Below are positions 35,238 to 43,745 of a stretch of 64,000 nt of DNA, in pieces. The stretch is taken from NCBI RefSeq assembly GCF_004762045.1, contig NZ_SJOM01000007.1, forward strand, positions 3,771,008-3,835,007, written 5' to 3'. The position numbers were made by a program, and so were the translations under genes. The stretch is from Mycobacterium sp. DL99. GTDB lineage: Bacteria > Actinomycetota > Actinomycetes > Mycobacteriales > Mycobacteriaceae. Under the pieces are notes generated by a model, which saw only the letters and a program-made list of their open reading frames with translations, ran no database searches and was not told the DNA's origin. Each line of letters opens with the position of its first letter. The stretch's first letter is position 1.

Positions 35238-35861
35238 ATGGGACGCCCGCCGGTACCGCTGCTCTCCCCCGACCGCATCACCAGTGCGGCAATGGATTTG
35301 GTGAACTCAACCGGCGGATTCAGCGTCCCCCGACTCGCCCGGGCGCTGAAGGTCCGGCCGTCCTCGCTCTACAACCACGTCGCCGGACGCGAACAGATCG
35401 TCGAACTGCTACGTGAGCGGGCCATGTCCGAAGTCACCCTCCCCGACGACGACCCGGCCCGCCCCTGGACCGAGGTGGTCGCCGACATCATGCGGTCCTA
35501 CCGGCAGAGCTACGCCCACTATCCGCGACTCATCCCGCTGCTCACCGCACACGCGGTGAACAGCGAACATGCCCTGACCATGTACAACACCCTGGCCCTC
35601 ACCTTCAGCCGCGCCGGGTTCGACCCGGCCGACACGCTGCGCGCCATCACCCTGATCGACTCATTCGTGCTGGGCTCGGCCCTGGATGTCGCCGCCCCCG
35701 ACGAACCCTGGAGCACCGGCGCCGAGGTGGGCCCGGAACTGACCGCCGCCCTGGCCACCGGCAGCGCCAAGCCCGCCCGCGCCGACGACGCCTTCGAATT
35801 CGGCATCGCGGTACTGCTGAGCGGACTGACGGTTGTGAAAGCAGACGCCGACCGGGATTGA
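35238..35861 (+). CDS. TetR-family regulator of the agmatine genes
   Basis: A 207-residue TetR protein with HTH FSVPRLARALKVRPSSLYNHV near residues 30-50 and a TetR/Tn10-like C-terminal domain. It starts at ATG 35238, 48 nt after the palindrome, and is divergent from aguB-aguA. Repression of the agmatine deiminase and amidase genes with relief by agmatine or a derivative is the simplest reading; the ligand is an inference. Confidence 0.87.
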   Translation: MGRPPVPLLSPDRITSAAMDLVNSTGGFSVPRLARALKVRPSSLYNHVAGREQIVELLRERAMSEVTLPDDDPARPWTEVVADIMRSYRQSYAHYPRLIPLLTAHAVNSEHALTMYNTLALTFSRAGFDPADTLRAITLIDSFVLGSALDVAAPDEPWSTGAEVGPELTAALATGSAKPARADDAFEFGIAVLLSGLTVVKADADRD

Positions 35862-35968
35862 GGCCGCGGTCGACGCGCTGCGCGATGCCACCTTCTGGGA
35901 CTTTTTACCCTGGTCAGCAGCGATCACCGGCATAAGGTTGGCAGCACAGTCCGCACGAAGGAGTGGTG

Positions 35969-37093
35969 ATGACCCGCTACGAACTGCCCGATGTTGCCGA
36001 CCTGATCCGCCTTGGCGAGCCTCATGAGCACGCCATCACGGTGTACGCCGAAACCGCACCGGGACCCGACGAGCGGGAAAAGAGCCTGCTGACCGCGAAG
36101 AGCGCAGTCGACCGGGCCCTGCGCACGATCCGCGAGTCCGGGGCACGGCATGCCGTCGAGGAACAGTTGCGGTCGCGCTGGACCGAGATCGCCGAATCGG
36201 ACCTGTGGCTGAGCCTTTCCAGATCGGTGGCCATCTTCATCGCCGACGACTTCCACGAGGTCTACGTGCTGCCCAACGCTCTGGAGAGCCAATCGCAGGT
36301 GGGCAGTTATTTCGACATCGGCCAGCTGGTGCGGGCAGTCACCACGCCGCAGGAGGCCTACGCCCTGACCCTGTCGGCCGACGGCTGGAACCTGTGGCAG
36401 GCCACCGCGAGCACGCGGGCCAACGAGTTGGAGCTCACCGGCGAGTACGCGGCCGATGTTGCCGACGCGACCCATCGCGCCACCGTGCGGGACCGGGGCC
36501 ATGTACGCCGCCTGGTCGGCGACGAAGGCAAGAAGGTGTTGCTCGAGAAGTACGCCAAGCGGGTCGCCGAGGCGGTGGACGCCGAACTGGGTCAGCTCGA
36601 TCCGTCATCGAACCGGCCGCTGTACCTGTTCGCGACCGACCCGCTGCTCGATATGTACCGCGGGCTCGACCACAAACGCCGGATCGTGGCGGTGCCCGGT
36701 GCTGCCGACGAGCTGCGGCCCGATCAGATCGACGGTGCCATCCGCGAGTCGCTGCCCGCCCTGAATGCCGAACAGGCCAACGCGTGGGTCGAGGAGCTCG
36801 GCAACGACGTCAGCAAGGGGCTGGTGGCCACCGACCTGGGCGACATCGCCCGCGCCGCGGCGGCCGGGGCGGTGGACACGCTCGTGTACAACTTCACCGT
36901 CGACGTGCTCGGCCGGATCGAGTCCGGCACCGGAGCTCTGCAGTACGACGACGCCGGCTACGACGTGCTGTCCCGCATCGCAGTGACGGTCCTCGACCAC
37001 CGCGGTGAAACCTATGCCGTACGGCCTCACGAGATCACCGCCGGCGTGTGGAACCAGACCGCAGTCGCGAAACTACGGTTCGCCCTGGGATGA
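35969..37093 (+). CDS. baeRF-family (eRF1/Vms1-like) protein, probable family 3
   Basis: A 374-residue protein with the fold pattern of bacterial archaeo-eukaryotic release-factor-like proteins: a helical N-terminus (YELPDVADLIRLGEPHEHAI), a strand-rich segment (VAIFIADDFHEVYVLPNALE, QEAYALTLSADGWNLWQA), the middle-domain helix (GDEGKKVLLEKYAKRVAEAVD) and a C-terminal L30e/pelota-like region (ADLGDIARAAAAGAVDTL-type). I see no GGQ motif. ATG 35969 has AAGGAG upstream. Known relatives such as Vms1/ANKZF1 release nascent chains from stalled ribosomes. It is convergent with prcA, 13 nt away. The family call is by pattern only. Confidence 0.7.
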   Translation: MTRYELPDVADLIRLGEPHEHAITVYAETAPGPDEREKSLLTAKSAVDRALRTIRESGARHAVEEQLRSRWTEIAESDLWLSLSRSVAIFIADDFHEVYVLPNALESQSQVGSYFDIGQLVRAVTTPQEAYALTLSADGWNLWQATASTRANELELTGEYAADVADATHRATVRDRGHVRRLVGDEGKKVLLEKYAKRVAEAVDAELGQLDPSSNRPLYLFATDPLLDMYRGLDHKRRIVAVPGAADELRPDQIDGAIRESLPALNAEQANAWVEELGNDVSKGLVATDLGDIARAAAAGAVDTLVYNFTVDVLGRIESGTGALQYDDAGYDVLSRIAVTVLDHRGETYAVRPHEITAGVWNQTAVAKLRFALG

Positions 37094-37105
37094 CGGCCCG
37101 CACAC

Positions 37106-37864
37106 CTACTTTGCTGACTTCTTCGGCTTTTCCGACGACTCTTCGGTCGGCTTCGCCGGCTTCGCTTCGGGCAGAAGGGCTTCCAGCGCTGCCCCGGTGA
37201 TCCGGCGGAACGCCCGGCGAGGACGGTTGGCGTCCAGGACCGCCACCTCGAGGGTGGCCGGGCCCAGCGCGCGCGGCTCGGAACCGTTGCCGCTCGCGCT
37301 CAGCGCTTCGACGGCGATCTTGACCGCTGCGGCCAGATCGGCGTTCTCCGCGTACGAGTTGTTCAGCGCGGTGATGATCGGCTCGGTGGTACCGCCCATC
37401 ACGACGAAGTGCGGCTCGTCGGCGATCGACCCGTCATAGGTGATGCGGTACAGCTCAGGCGACTTCGTCTCGCCGTAGTGCGCCACCTCGGCGACGCACA
37501 GCTCGACCTCGTACGGCTTGGCCTGCTCGGTGAAGATCGTGCCGAGTGTCTGCGCGTAGACATTGGCCAGCTGCCGGCCGGTCACGTCTCGACGGTCGTA
37601 GGCGTAGCCGCGGGTGTCTGCGAACTGGATACCGCCGCGCCGTAGGTTGTCGAACTCGTTGAACCGGCCCACGGCGGCGAAACCGACCCGATCGTAGAGC
37701 TCGCTGACCTTCTGCAGCGACCGCGACGGGTTCTCCGCCACGAACAGCACGCCGCTGTCGTAGGCCAGCGTCACAACGCTGCGACCTCGGGCGATGCCCT
37801 TGCGCGCCAGTTCGGAGCGCTCACGCATCGCCTGCTCAGGCGAGATGAAATACGGGAAACTCAT
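37106..37864 (-). CDS. prcA: 20S proteasome alpha subunit
   Basis: A 252-residue subunit forming the outer rings of the actinobacterial 20S proteasome. The N-terminal gate and H0 region (MSFPYFISPEQAMRERSELARKG, in two parts) and RSVVTLAYDSGVLFVAEN are typical. The C-terminus is a lysine- and glutamate-rich tail (EESSEKPKKSAK). It has no active-site threonine, as expected for an alpha subunit; Mpa docks on these rings. The ATG follows the prcB TAA directly with no gap, so PrcB and PrcA are produced from one transcript, with pup before them. Confidence 0.97.
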   Translation of the reverse strand: MSFPYFISPEQAMRERSELARKGIARGRSVVTLAYDSGVLFVAENPSRSLQKVSELYDRVGFAAVGRFNEFDNLRRGGIQFADTRGYAYDRRDVTGRQLANVYAQTLGTIFTEQAKPYEVELCVAEVAHYGETKSPELYRITYDGSIADEPHFVVMGGTTEPIITALNNSYAENADLAAAVKIAVEALSASGNGSEPRALGPATLEVAVLDANRPRRAFRRITGAALEALLPEAKPAKPTEESSEKPKKSAK

Positions 37865-38728
37865 TTACCCCTCACCGCCCGTCCGGGTCCGGCGCGCGAT
37901 GACCTCGCGAGCCAGCTCGGCGATGCGTTCCTCGGCGATCTCCGCCGCCCCCTCGGCACCGATGGTCACCGCGGTCGGATAGATGCCACGAACCAGGTCG
38001 GGCCCACCGGTGGCGGAGTCGTCGTCGGCCGCGTCGTAGAGCGACTCGATGGCCACCTGCAGTGCCGAATCCGCATCCACCACGTGCGGGTAGAGCTTCT
38101 TGATCGACGACTTGGCGAAGATCGAGCCGGAGCCCACCGACTGGTAGCCCTCTTCCTCGATGTTCCAGCCGCCCGCGGCATCAAAGGACACGATGCGGCC
38201 CGCTTTCTCGGCATCGGCGGCATCGACGTCGTAACCCACCAGGAGTGGGAGCGCCACGAAACCCTGCAGTGCCGCACCGAGATTGCCGCGCACCATGATG
38301 GCCAGCCGGTTGACCTTCCCGCGGAAGGTCAGGGCGACGCCTTCGAGCTTCTCGTAGTGCTCCAGTTCCACGGCATAGAGGCGGGCGAACTCGACGGCGA
38401 TGGCCGCGGTACCCGCGATGCCGGTCGCCGTGTAGTCGTCGGTGATGTACACCTTCTGCACGTCGCGCCCGGCAATCATGTTGCCCTGGGTGGAGCGGCG
38501 GTCACCCGCGATCAGCACCCCGCCGGGGTACTTGATCGCGACGATGGTCGTCCCGTGCGGCACCGCGTTGGTCGGGTTGATGGCGCCATCGGCGGCACGG
38601 TTGACCGGCAACAGTTCGGGAGCCTGACGACGCAGCAGTTCAGAGAACGACGACAGGTCCATGGCTACAGAAGGGATACCGGTATGGGGCTTGGGCAAAG
38701 ACGAAGACAGATTTTCGTGCCAGGTCAC
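37865..38728 (-). CDS. prcB: 20S proteasome beta subunit (active-site subunit)
   Basis: A 287-residue precursor. A propeptide of 59 residues ends in PHG, and cleavage exposes the catalytic Thr60 in TTIVAIKYPGGVLIAGDRRS; the nearby Asp and Lys (GDRRSTQGNMIAGRD) complete the catalytic set. The start at 38728 overlaps the pup stop (ATGA, 38725-38728). The propeptide differs in sequence from that of M. tuberculosis but keeps the LSSF-LLRRQAPELLP block. It carries out degradation of pupylated proteins. Confidence 0.97.
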   Translation of the reverse strand: MTWHENLSSSLPKPHTGIPSVAMDLSSFSELLRRQAPELLPVNRAADGAINPTNAVPHGTTIVAIKYPGGVLIAGDRRSTQGNMIAGRDVQKVYITDDYTATGIAGTAAIAVEFARLYAVELEHYEKLEGVALTFRGKVNRLAIMVRGNLGAALQGFVALPLLVGYDVDAADAEKAGRIVSFDAAGGWNIEEEGYQSVGSGSIFAKSSIKKLYPHVVDADSALQVAIESLYDAADDDSATGGPDLVRGIYPTAVTIGAEGAAEIAEERIAELAREVIARRTRTGGEG

Positions 38729-38919
38729 TGGCCGCCCTTTTGGACGTACGCGCGCACGAAGTCTTCTGCGTTCTCTTCCAGCACGTCGTCGATCTCATCG
38801 AGCAGATCGTCGGTCTCCTCGGCCAGCTTCTCGCGACGCTCCTGGCCGGCGGCAGATGCACCCGGGAGGTCGTCATCCTCGCCGCCGCCACCGCCACGCT
38901 TGGTCTGCTCTTGAGCCAT
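38725..38919 (-). CDS. pup: Prokaryotic ubiquitin-like protein Pup
   Basis: A 64-residue intrinsically disordered tag. The sequence runs from MAQEQTKRGGGGG to the helical DDLLDEIDDVLEENAEDFV that Mpa binds, and ends in YVQKGGQ. The C-terminal Gln must be deamidated to Glu by Dop before PafA can use it. ATG 38919 has AGGAGGCA upstream and gives exactly the M. tuberculosis length; five more in-frame codons lie upstream but are not needed. The gene overlaps prcB by 4 nt. Confidence 0.97.
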   Translation of the reverse strand: MAQEQTKRGGGGGEDDDLPGASAAGQERREKLAEETDDLLDEIDDVLEENAEDFVRAYVQKGGQ

Positions 38920-39024
38920 CGCTGCCTCCTGCAATTGTCATCGGCTGGGCTAACCGCCCAACCGGTCCTTCCACAGTACCGGTCGGCACCCGGATTGCCC
39001 GGGATAGCTCACCGCCGGAAACGG

Positions 39025-40533
39025 TCAGTTCGTGAGTTGCTCGACGAGTTCGGCGGCGCTGTCCACAGAGTCCAGCAGGGCGCCGACGTGCGCTTTGCTG
39101 CCGCGCAACGGCTCCAGCGTCGGAATCCGGACGAGCGAATCGCCGCCGAGATCGAAGATCACCGAGTCCCAGCTGGCCGCGGCGATGTCGGAACCGAACC
39201 GGCGAAGGCATTCGCCACGGAAGTACGCGCGGGTGTCGGTCGGCGGGTTGTCGACCGCGTCGATCACCTGCTGTTCGGTGACCAGGCGCTTCATCGAACC
39301 GCGTGCCACCAGCCGGTTGTACAGACCCTTGTCCAGCCGGACGTCGGAGTACTGCAGGTCGACCAGGTGAAGCCGCGGCGCCTGCCAGCTGAGGTTCTCG
39401 CGCTGACGGAACCCTTCCAGCAACCGCAGCTTGGCCGGCCAGTCCAGGATCTCGGCGCATTCCATCGGATCGCGTTCCAGCAGGTCCAACACATGGGCCC
39501 AGGTCTCGACGACGTGGGAGGCTCGTGGGTCGGGGTCCCTGATGTCGACCAGTTTGGCCACCCGGTCCAGATAGACCCGTTGCATCGCCAGGGCGGTCAT
39601 CTCACGGCCGTCGGCCAGCGCAACGGTGGCCCGCAGCGACGGATCGCGGCTGATCACGTGCACCGCGTGCACCGGTCGGGCCAGCGCGAGATCGGACAGG
39701 TCCAGCCCGTACTGCGGGCCTTCCTCGATCAGATCGAGCACCAGCGAGCTGGTCCCGACCTTGAGGTACGTCGACGTCTCGGCCAGGTTGGCATCACCGA
39801 TGATGACGTGCAGCCGCCGGTACTTGTCGGCGTCGGCGTGCGGCTCGTCGCGGGTGTTGATGATGCCGCGCTTGAGCGTGGTCTCCAGGCCGACCTCGAC
39901 CTCGATGTAGTCGGCCCGCTGGGACAGCTGGAAGCCGGGATCGTCACCTGACGGACCGATGCCGACCCGGCCCGAACCGGTCACCACCTGCCGGGACACC
40001 AGGAACGGCGTGAACCCTGCGATCACCGCGGAGAACGGTGTCTGACGGCTCATCAGGTAGTTCTCGTGCGACCCGTAGGACGCGCCCTTGCCGTCCACGT
40101 TGTTCTTGTAGAGCTGCAGCTTGACCGCCCCGGGCACGCTTGCCACGTGGCGGGCCGCGGCCTCCATCACACGTTCACCGGCCTTGTCCCAGATCACCGC
40201 GTCCATCGGATCGGTGCACTCGGGCGCCGAGTACTCCGGGTGGGCGTGGTCCACATACAGCCGGGCACCGTTGGTGAGGATCATGTTGGCCGCGCCGACC
40301 TCGTCGGCATCGACGATCGGAGCCGGCCCGGAGGCCCGGGACAGATCGAACCCACGGGCGTCGCGCAGCGGGCTTTCGACCTCGTAATCCCACCTGGTGC
40401 GCTTCCCGCGCTGGATACCGGCGGCCGCCGCGTACGCCAGCACCGCCTGCGTCGAGGTCAGGATCGGATTGGCGGTCGGATCGGACGGCGATGAGATGCC
40501 GTATTCGACCTCTGTTCCGATGATCCGTTGCAT
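39025..40533 (-). CDS. dop: Deamidase/depupylase of Pup
   Basis: A 502-residue glutamine-synthetase-like enzyme, paralogous to PafA, that deamidates the Pup C-terminal glutamine and removes Pup from substrates. It has the metal-binding Glu8 in MQRIIGTEVEYG and the catalytic Asp95 in RLYVDHAHPEYSAPEC. The Dop-specific loop after residue 40 (RGKRTRWDYEVES, RDARGFDLSRASG) is present, which PafA lacks. It lies 105 nt upstream of pup, and its own start is only 9 nt downstream of the ectD stop on the same strand, so it may be read from the ectoine promoter. Confidence 0.97.
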   Translation of the reverse strand: MQRIIGTEVEYGISSPSDPTANPILTSTQAVLAYAAAAGIQRGKRTRWDYEVESPLRDARGFDLSRASGPAPIVDADEVGAANMILTNGARLYVDHAHPEYSAPECTDPMDAVIWDKAGERVMEAAARHVASVPGAVKLQLYKNNVDGKGASYGSHENYLMSRQTPFSAVIAGFTPFLVSRQVVTGSGRVGIGPSGDDPGFQLSQRADYIEVEVGLETTLKRGIINTRDEPHADADKYRRLHVIIGDANLAETSTYLKVGTSSLVLDLIEEGPQYGLDLSDLALARPVHAVHVISRDPSLRATVALADGREMTALAMQRVYLDRVAKLVDIRDPDPRASHVVETWAHVLDLLERDPMECAEILDWPAKLRLLEGFRQRENLSWQAPRLHLVDLQYSDVRLDKGLYNRLVARGSMKRLVTEQQVIDAVDNPPTDTRAYFRGECLRRFGSDIAAASWDSVIFDLGGDSLVRIPTLEPLRGSKAHVGALLDSVDSAAELVEQLTN

Positions 40534-40542
40534 GTGGCCAGC

Positions 40543-41463
40543 CTAGGTGACGGCCTGTGTACCCCGGGCCGCCAGGTATTCGGGCCGCGGCCGCGGGGCG
40601 GCGAACGGGTCGGTCAGCGCGTTGTCGACCGAGTTGAACACCAGGAAGACGTTCGACCTCGGCAGCGGCGTGATGTTGGATCCCGAGCCGTGCAGCAGAT
40701 TCGCGTCGAACCACAGTGCGGTACCGGGCGGGCCGGTGAACTGGTGGATGTCATGGGTGTCGACAGCCTTGGTCAAGGTCGTCTGATCGGGCACGCCGAT
40801 GTTCTGCGCCACCAGTGAGGTGTCGTGGTTGTCTTCGGGTGTGGCGCCGACGCAGGGATAGAACGTCTGGTGCGATCCGGGGATCACCATCAGCGACCCG
40901 TTGTAGGGGAAATTCTCGGTCAGGGCGATCGAGCAGGAGACGGCGCGGATCGCCGGCATGCCGTCCTCGGCATGCCAGGTCTCGAAGTCCGAATGCCAAT
41001 AGAACCCCGTCCCGGTGAACCCGGGCATGAGGTTGATCCTGGCCTGGTGGATGTACACGTCGCCGCCGAGCAACTGCTGAGCGACCGGCAGCACGGTGTC
41101 CAGCCGGACCACCTGGGCCACCAGATCGCTCAGCAGATGCGGTTCGAAGATCGACCGGATCGTGCCGCCCGGCTCACGGATCACCCGCGGGTCGTCCTTG
41201 TCCAGATCCGCTGCCACCCGGTCGATTTCGTGCCGCAACAGCGGCAGCCAATCGTCGGACACCGTCTCGGGCGCGACCAGGTAGCCGTACTCGGAGAAGC
41301 CGTCGAGATGATGCTGGCTCAGCGGCCCATCGGCCACAGTGCCCCACACCACCGGCTCATGGCGCGGTATCGGCTCGATCGCGTGCTCGAGCCGTGTCGG
41401 GTAGCGATCCTCGACAACCGTGCTCCCACGCGATACGCCTTCGGCGGTCCGCTGTGCCGTCAT
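40543..41463 (-). CDS. ectD: Ectoine hydroxylase
   Basis: A 306-residue 2-oxoglutarate- and Fe(II)-dependent dioxygenase that hydroxylates ectoine to 5-hydroxyectoine. The iron-binding histidine and aspartate lie in WHSDFETWHAEDGMP and the distal histidine in LLHGSGSNITPLPRSN. The family signature with the two conserved arms is intact, so it should be active. The start overlaps the ectC stop (ATGA, 41460-41463). It is the last of the ect genes and is followed after 9 nt by dop. Confidence 0.95.
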   Translation of the reverse strand: MTAQRTAEGVSRGSTVVEDRYPTRLEHAIEPIPRHEPVVWGTVADGPLSQHHLDGFSEYGYLVAPETVSDDWLPLLRHEIDRVAADLDKDDPRVIREPGGTIRSIFEPHLLSDLVAQVVRLDTVLPVAQQLLGGDVYIHQARINLMPGFTGTGFYWHSDFETWHAEDGMPAIRAVSCSIALTENFPYNGSLMVIPGSHQTFYPCVGATPEDNHDTSLVAQNIGVPDQTTLTKAVDTHDIHQFTGPPGTALWFDANLLHGSGSNITPLPRSNVFLVFNSVDNALTDPFAAPRPRPEYLAARGTQAVT

Positions 41464-41852
41464 GCGACCGACTGCGGCGCCGGGTATACGCCGTTCTCGT
41501 CATGCACCTCCCGCCCGGTCACCGGCGGGTTGAACACGCACAGCATCCGGAGCTGCTCGTCGCACGTAACGCGGTGGCGGTCATGGTTGTTGAGGAGATA
41601 CATGGTGCCGTCAGCGAGCGGGTACTGCTGTCCGGTCTCCAGATCCATCAGCGTGCCGGTCCCCTCGATCACCCAGACCGCCTCGACGTGATGCTGATAG
41701 TGGAACTCGTTGACCGACCCCGCCTCGATGGTGGTCTCGTGGAACGAGAAACCGACACCGTCGCCGGCAAGGATGATGCGCTTGGATCGCCAGCTGCCGT
41801 CGGCGACGTCACGGTCCGTACCGGTGATCTCAGCTGTGGTGCGAACAATCAT
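41460..41852 (-). CDS. ectC: L-ectoine synthase
   Basis: A 130-residue cupin that cyclises N-gamma-acetyl-diaminobutyrate to ectoine. Iron-ligand region residues are visible in FHYQHHVEAVWVIEGTG (Glu) and in MYLLNNHDRHRV (Tyr and His). Length matches the family. It lies 13 nt after ectB and overlaps ectD by 4 nt, so ectB, ectC and ectD are closely coupled. Confidence 0.96.
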   Translation of the reverse strand: MIVRTTAEITGTDRDVADGSWRSKRIILAGDGVGFSFHETTIEAGSVNEFHYQHHVEAVWVIEGTGTLMDLETGQQYPLADGTMYLLNNHDRHRVTCDEQLRMLCVFNPPVTGREVHDENGVYPAPQSVA

Positions 41853-41865
41853 GTTTCAAGCCTCC

Positions 41866-43152
41866 TCAGGCCAGCGTGACTGCGACGGACTCGGCGAGAA
41901 TGTCGAGTCCCTCGGACAATTCGGTCGGAAGAGTGGTCAGCGGCGGCAGCAGTTTGACCACTTCGTCGGACGGTCCGCTGGTTTCCATCAGCGCACCGCG
42001 GTCGAAGGCGGCCCGGCAGACCTTTCCGGCCAGGTCAGGCTCGTCGAACTTGATCCCCTGGGCCATTCCGCGGCCACGAGCGCTCAGCCCGTCGTGGGCA
42101 GCGGCGATCTCCTCCAGACGCGCCCGGATCAGCTCACCCTTGGCGGCGGTGTCGACGCTGAATTGGTCATTCTCCCAATATGTCTCGATCGCGGCGGTCG
42201 CGGTGATGAAGGCCGGATTGTGACCGCGGAAGGTGCCGTTGTGCTCCCCCGGCGTCCACATGTCGAGCTCGCGGCGGAACAGTGTGAGCGCCATCGGCAG
42301 GCCGTAACCACTGACCGACTTCGAGATCGTCACGATATCGGGCACGATGCCGGCGGCCTCGAAGCTGAAGAACGGCCCGGTGCGGCCACACCCCATCTGG
42401 ACATCGTCGACGATCAGCAGGATGTCGCGTTTGCGGCACAACTCGGCGAGGGCCTGCAGCCATTCGATCCGCGCGACGTTGAGACCGCCTTCGCCCTGGA
42501 CGGTTTCGACGATCACCGCGGCCGGCCGGTTGAGTCCGCTGCCCGAATCGTCGAGCACGCGCTCGAACCAGTGGAAGTCCTCGGTGACCCCGCCGAAATA
42601 GTTGTCATAGGGCATCGGCGTGGCGTGCACCAGCGGGATGCCTGCCCCGGCCCGCTTCATCGAGTTGCCGGTGACCGACAGCGCGCCCAGTGTCATGCCG
42701 TGAAATGCGTTGGTAAAGCTGATAACCGATTCGCGTCCGGTGACCTTCCTGGCCAGTTTCAGGGCCGACTCCACCGAGTTGGCCCCGGTCGGCCCGGGGA
42801 ACTGCACCTTGTAGTCGAGCCCGCGCGGCCGCAGGATCAGCCGCTCGAAGCTCTCCAGGAACCGTTGTTTGGCCGCGGTGGCCATGTCCAGCGAGTGCAC
42901 GATCCCGTCGGAGACAAGGTATTCCAGCAACGGTTCCTTCAGGGCGGCGTTGTTGTGGCCGTAGTTCAGCGCCCCCGCTCCGGCGAAGAAGTCGATGTAG
43001 GTACGCCCCGAGGTGTCGGTCACCCAGGAGCCAGCGGCGCTGTTCATGACGGTGGGCCAGCCGCGGCAATAGCTACGGACCTCTGACTCGACCGAGCTGA
43101 AAACGTCGGGAAGGTCAGATTCGGACAACGGCGCTGTCGTAGCGAGCAGCAA
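41866..43152 (-). CDS. ectB: Diaminobutyrate-2-oxoglutarate transaminase
   Basis: A 428-residue PLP-dependent class III aminotransferase that makes L-2,4-diaminobutyrate from aspartate semialdehyde and glutamate, the first committed step to ectoine. The family block VESEVRSYCRGWPTV at the N-terminus, GPTGANSVESALKLAR, LIVDDVQMGCGRTG and the PLP lysine in ISKSVSGYG are all visible. The gap to ectA is 47 nt. An AAGGAT site precedes the start. Confidence 0.96.
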   Translation of the reverse strand: MLLATTAPLSESDLPDVFSSVESEVRSYCRGWPTVMNSAAGSWVTDTSGRTYIDFFAGAGALNYGHNNAALKEPLLEYLVSDGIVHSLDMATAAKQRFLESFERLILRPRGLDYKVQFPGPTGANSVESALKLARKVTGRESVISFTNAFHGMTLGALSVTGNSMKRAGAGIPLVHATPMPYDNYFGGVTEDFHWFERVLDDSGSGLNRPAAVIVETVQGEGGLNVARIEWLQALAELCRKRDILLIVDDVQMGCGRTGPFFSFEAAGIVPDIVTISKSVSGYGLPMALTLFRRELDMWTPGEHNGTFRGHNPAFITATAAIETYWENDQFSVDTAAKGELIRARLEEIAAAHDGLSARGRGMAQGIKFDEPDLAGKVCRAAFDRGALMETSGPSDEVVKLLPPLTTLPTELSEGLDILAESVAVTLA

Positions 43153-43199
43153 GGGATAATCCTTCCAATCAATTCAAAATGGTTATCAGATAACTGATT

Positions 43200-43745
43200 T
43201 CAGCGAGAAAGCGGTGTGGCGATGGGCCCCATCCGCAGAATCGGCTCGTCCTCGTGCGCTCCGTCGGCGTCGAGGAGATCGCAACCGAAATGCGGGTCCT
43301 CGACGAGCGGGACACCGTGCCGGCGGGCGAACGCACCGAAGAATGCGCGTGAGGCGGTGTTGCCGGGTGAGACCGTGGCCTCCACGGTGACCGGGCGCCC
43401 GCCGCGCTGCGTCCGCACCCGGTGCACGAGGGCGTCGAGCATCGTGCTGGCCAACCCTCCGCCCTGCGCCGACGGCGCCACGGCGACCTGCCACACAAAC
43501 AGGACGTCCGGTCGTGGCGGCGGGTGGTAACCCGTGATGAATCCGTGCAGGTCACCGTCACGTTCGGCCACGATTGACGTGGCAGCAAAATCGGTTGCCA
43601 GCAACAGATAGGCGTAGGTGGAATTCAGATCGAGCACCCCAGTGGCTTCCACAAGGCCGCGGATGCCAATCGCATCGGTACCCCGCGGAGGGCGCAGGAA
43701 TTCTTCCCGGGAATGGCGTCCCGGAACGCTTTCTAAAACACGCAT
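43200..43745 (-). CDS. ectA: L-2,4-diaminobutyrate acetyltransferase
   Basis: A 181-residue GNAT acetyltransferase that acetylates diaminobutyrate with acetyl-CoA. The AcCoA-binding P-loop-like stretch is VAVAPSAQGGGLASTML, and DLNSTYAYLLLATDFAATS and ATVSPGNTASRAFFGAFAR are typical EctA signatures. Start ATG 43745 has no clear Shine-Dalgarno sequence, so the message may be leaderless or the true start may differ by a few codons. It heads the ectA-ectB-ectC-ectD genes, which run directly toward dop. Confidence 0.93.
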   Translation of the reverse strand: MRVLESVPGRHSREEFLRPPRGTDAIGIRGLVEATGVLDLNSTYAYLLLATDFAATSIVAERDGDLHGFITGYHPPPRPDVLFVWQVAVAPSAQGGGLASTMLDALVHRVRTQRGGRPVTVEATVSPGNTASRAFFGAFARRHGVPLVEDPHFGCDLLDADGAHEDEPILRMGPIATPLSR

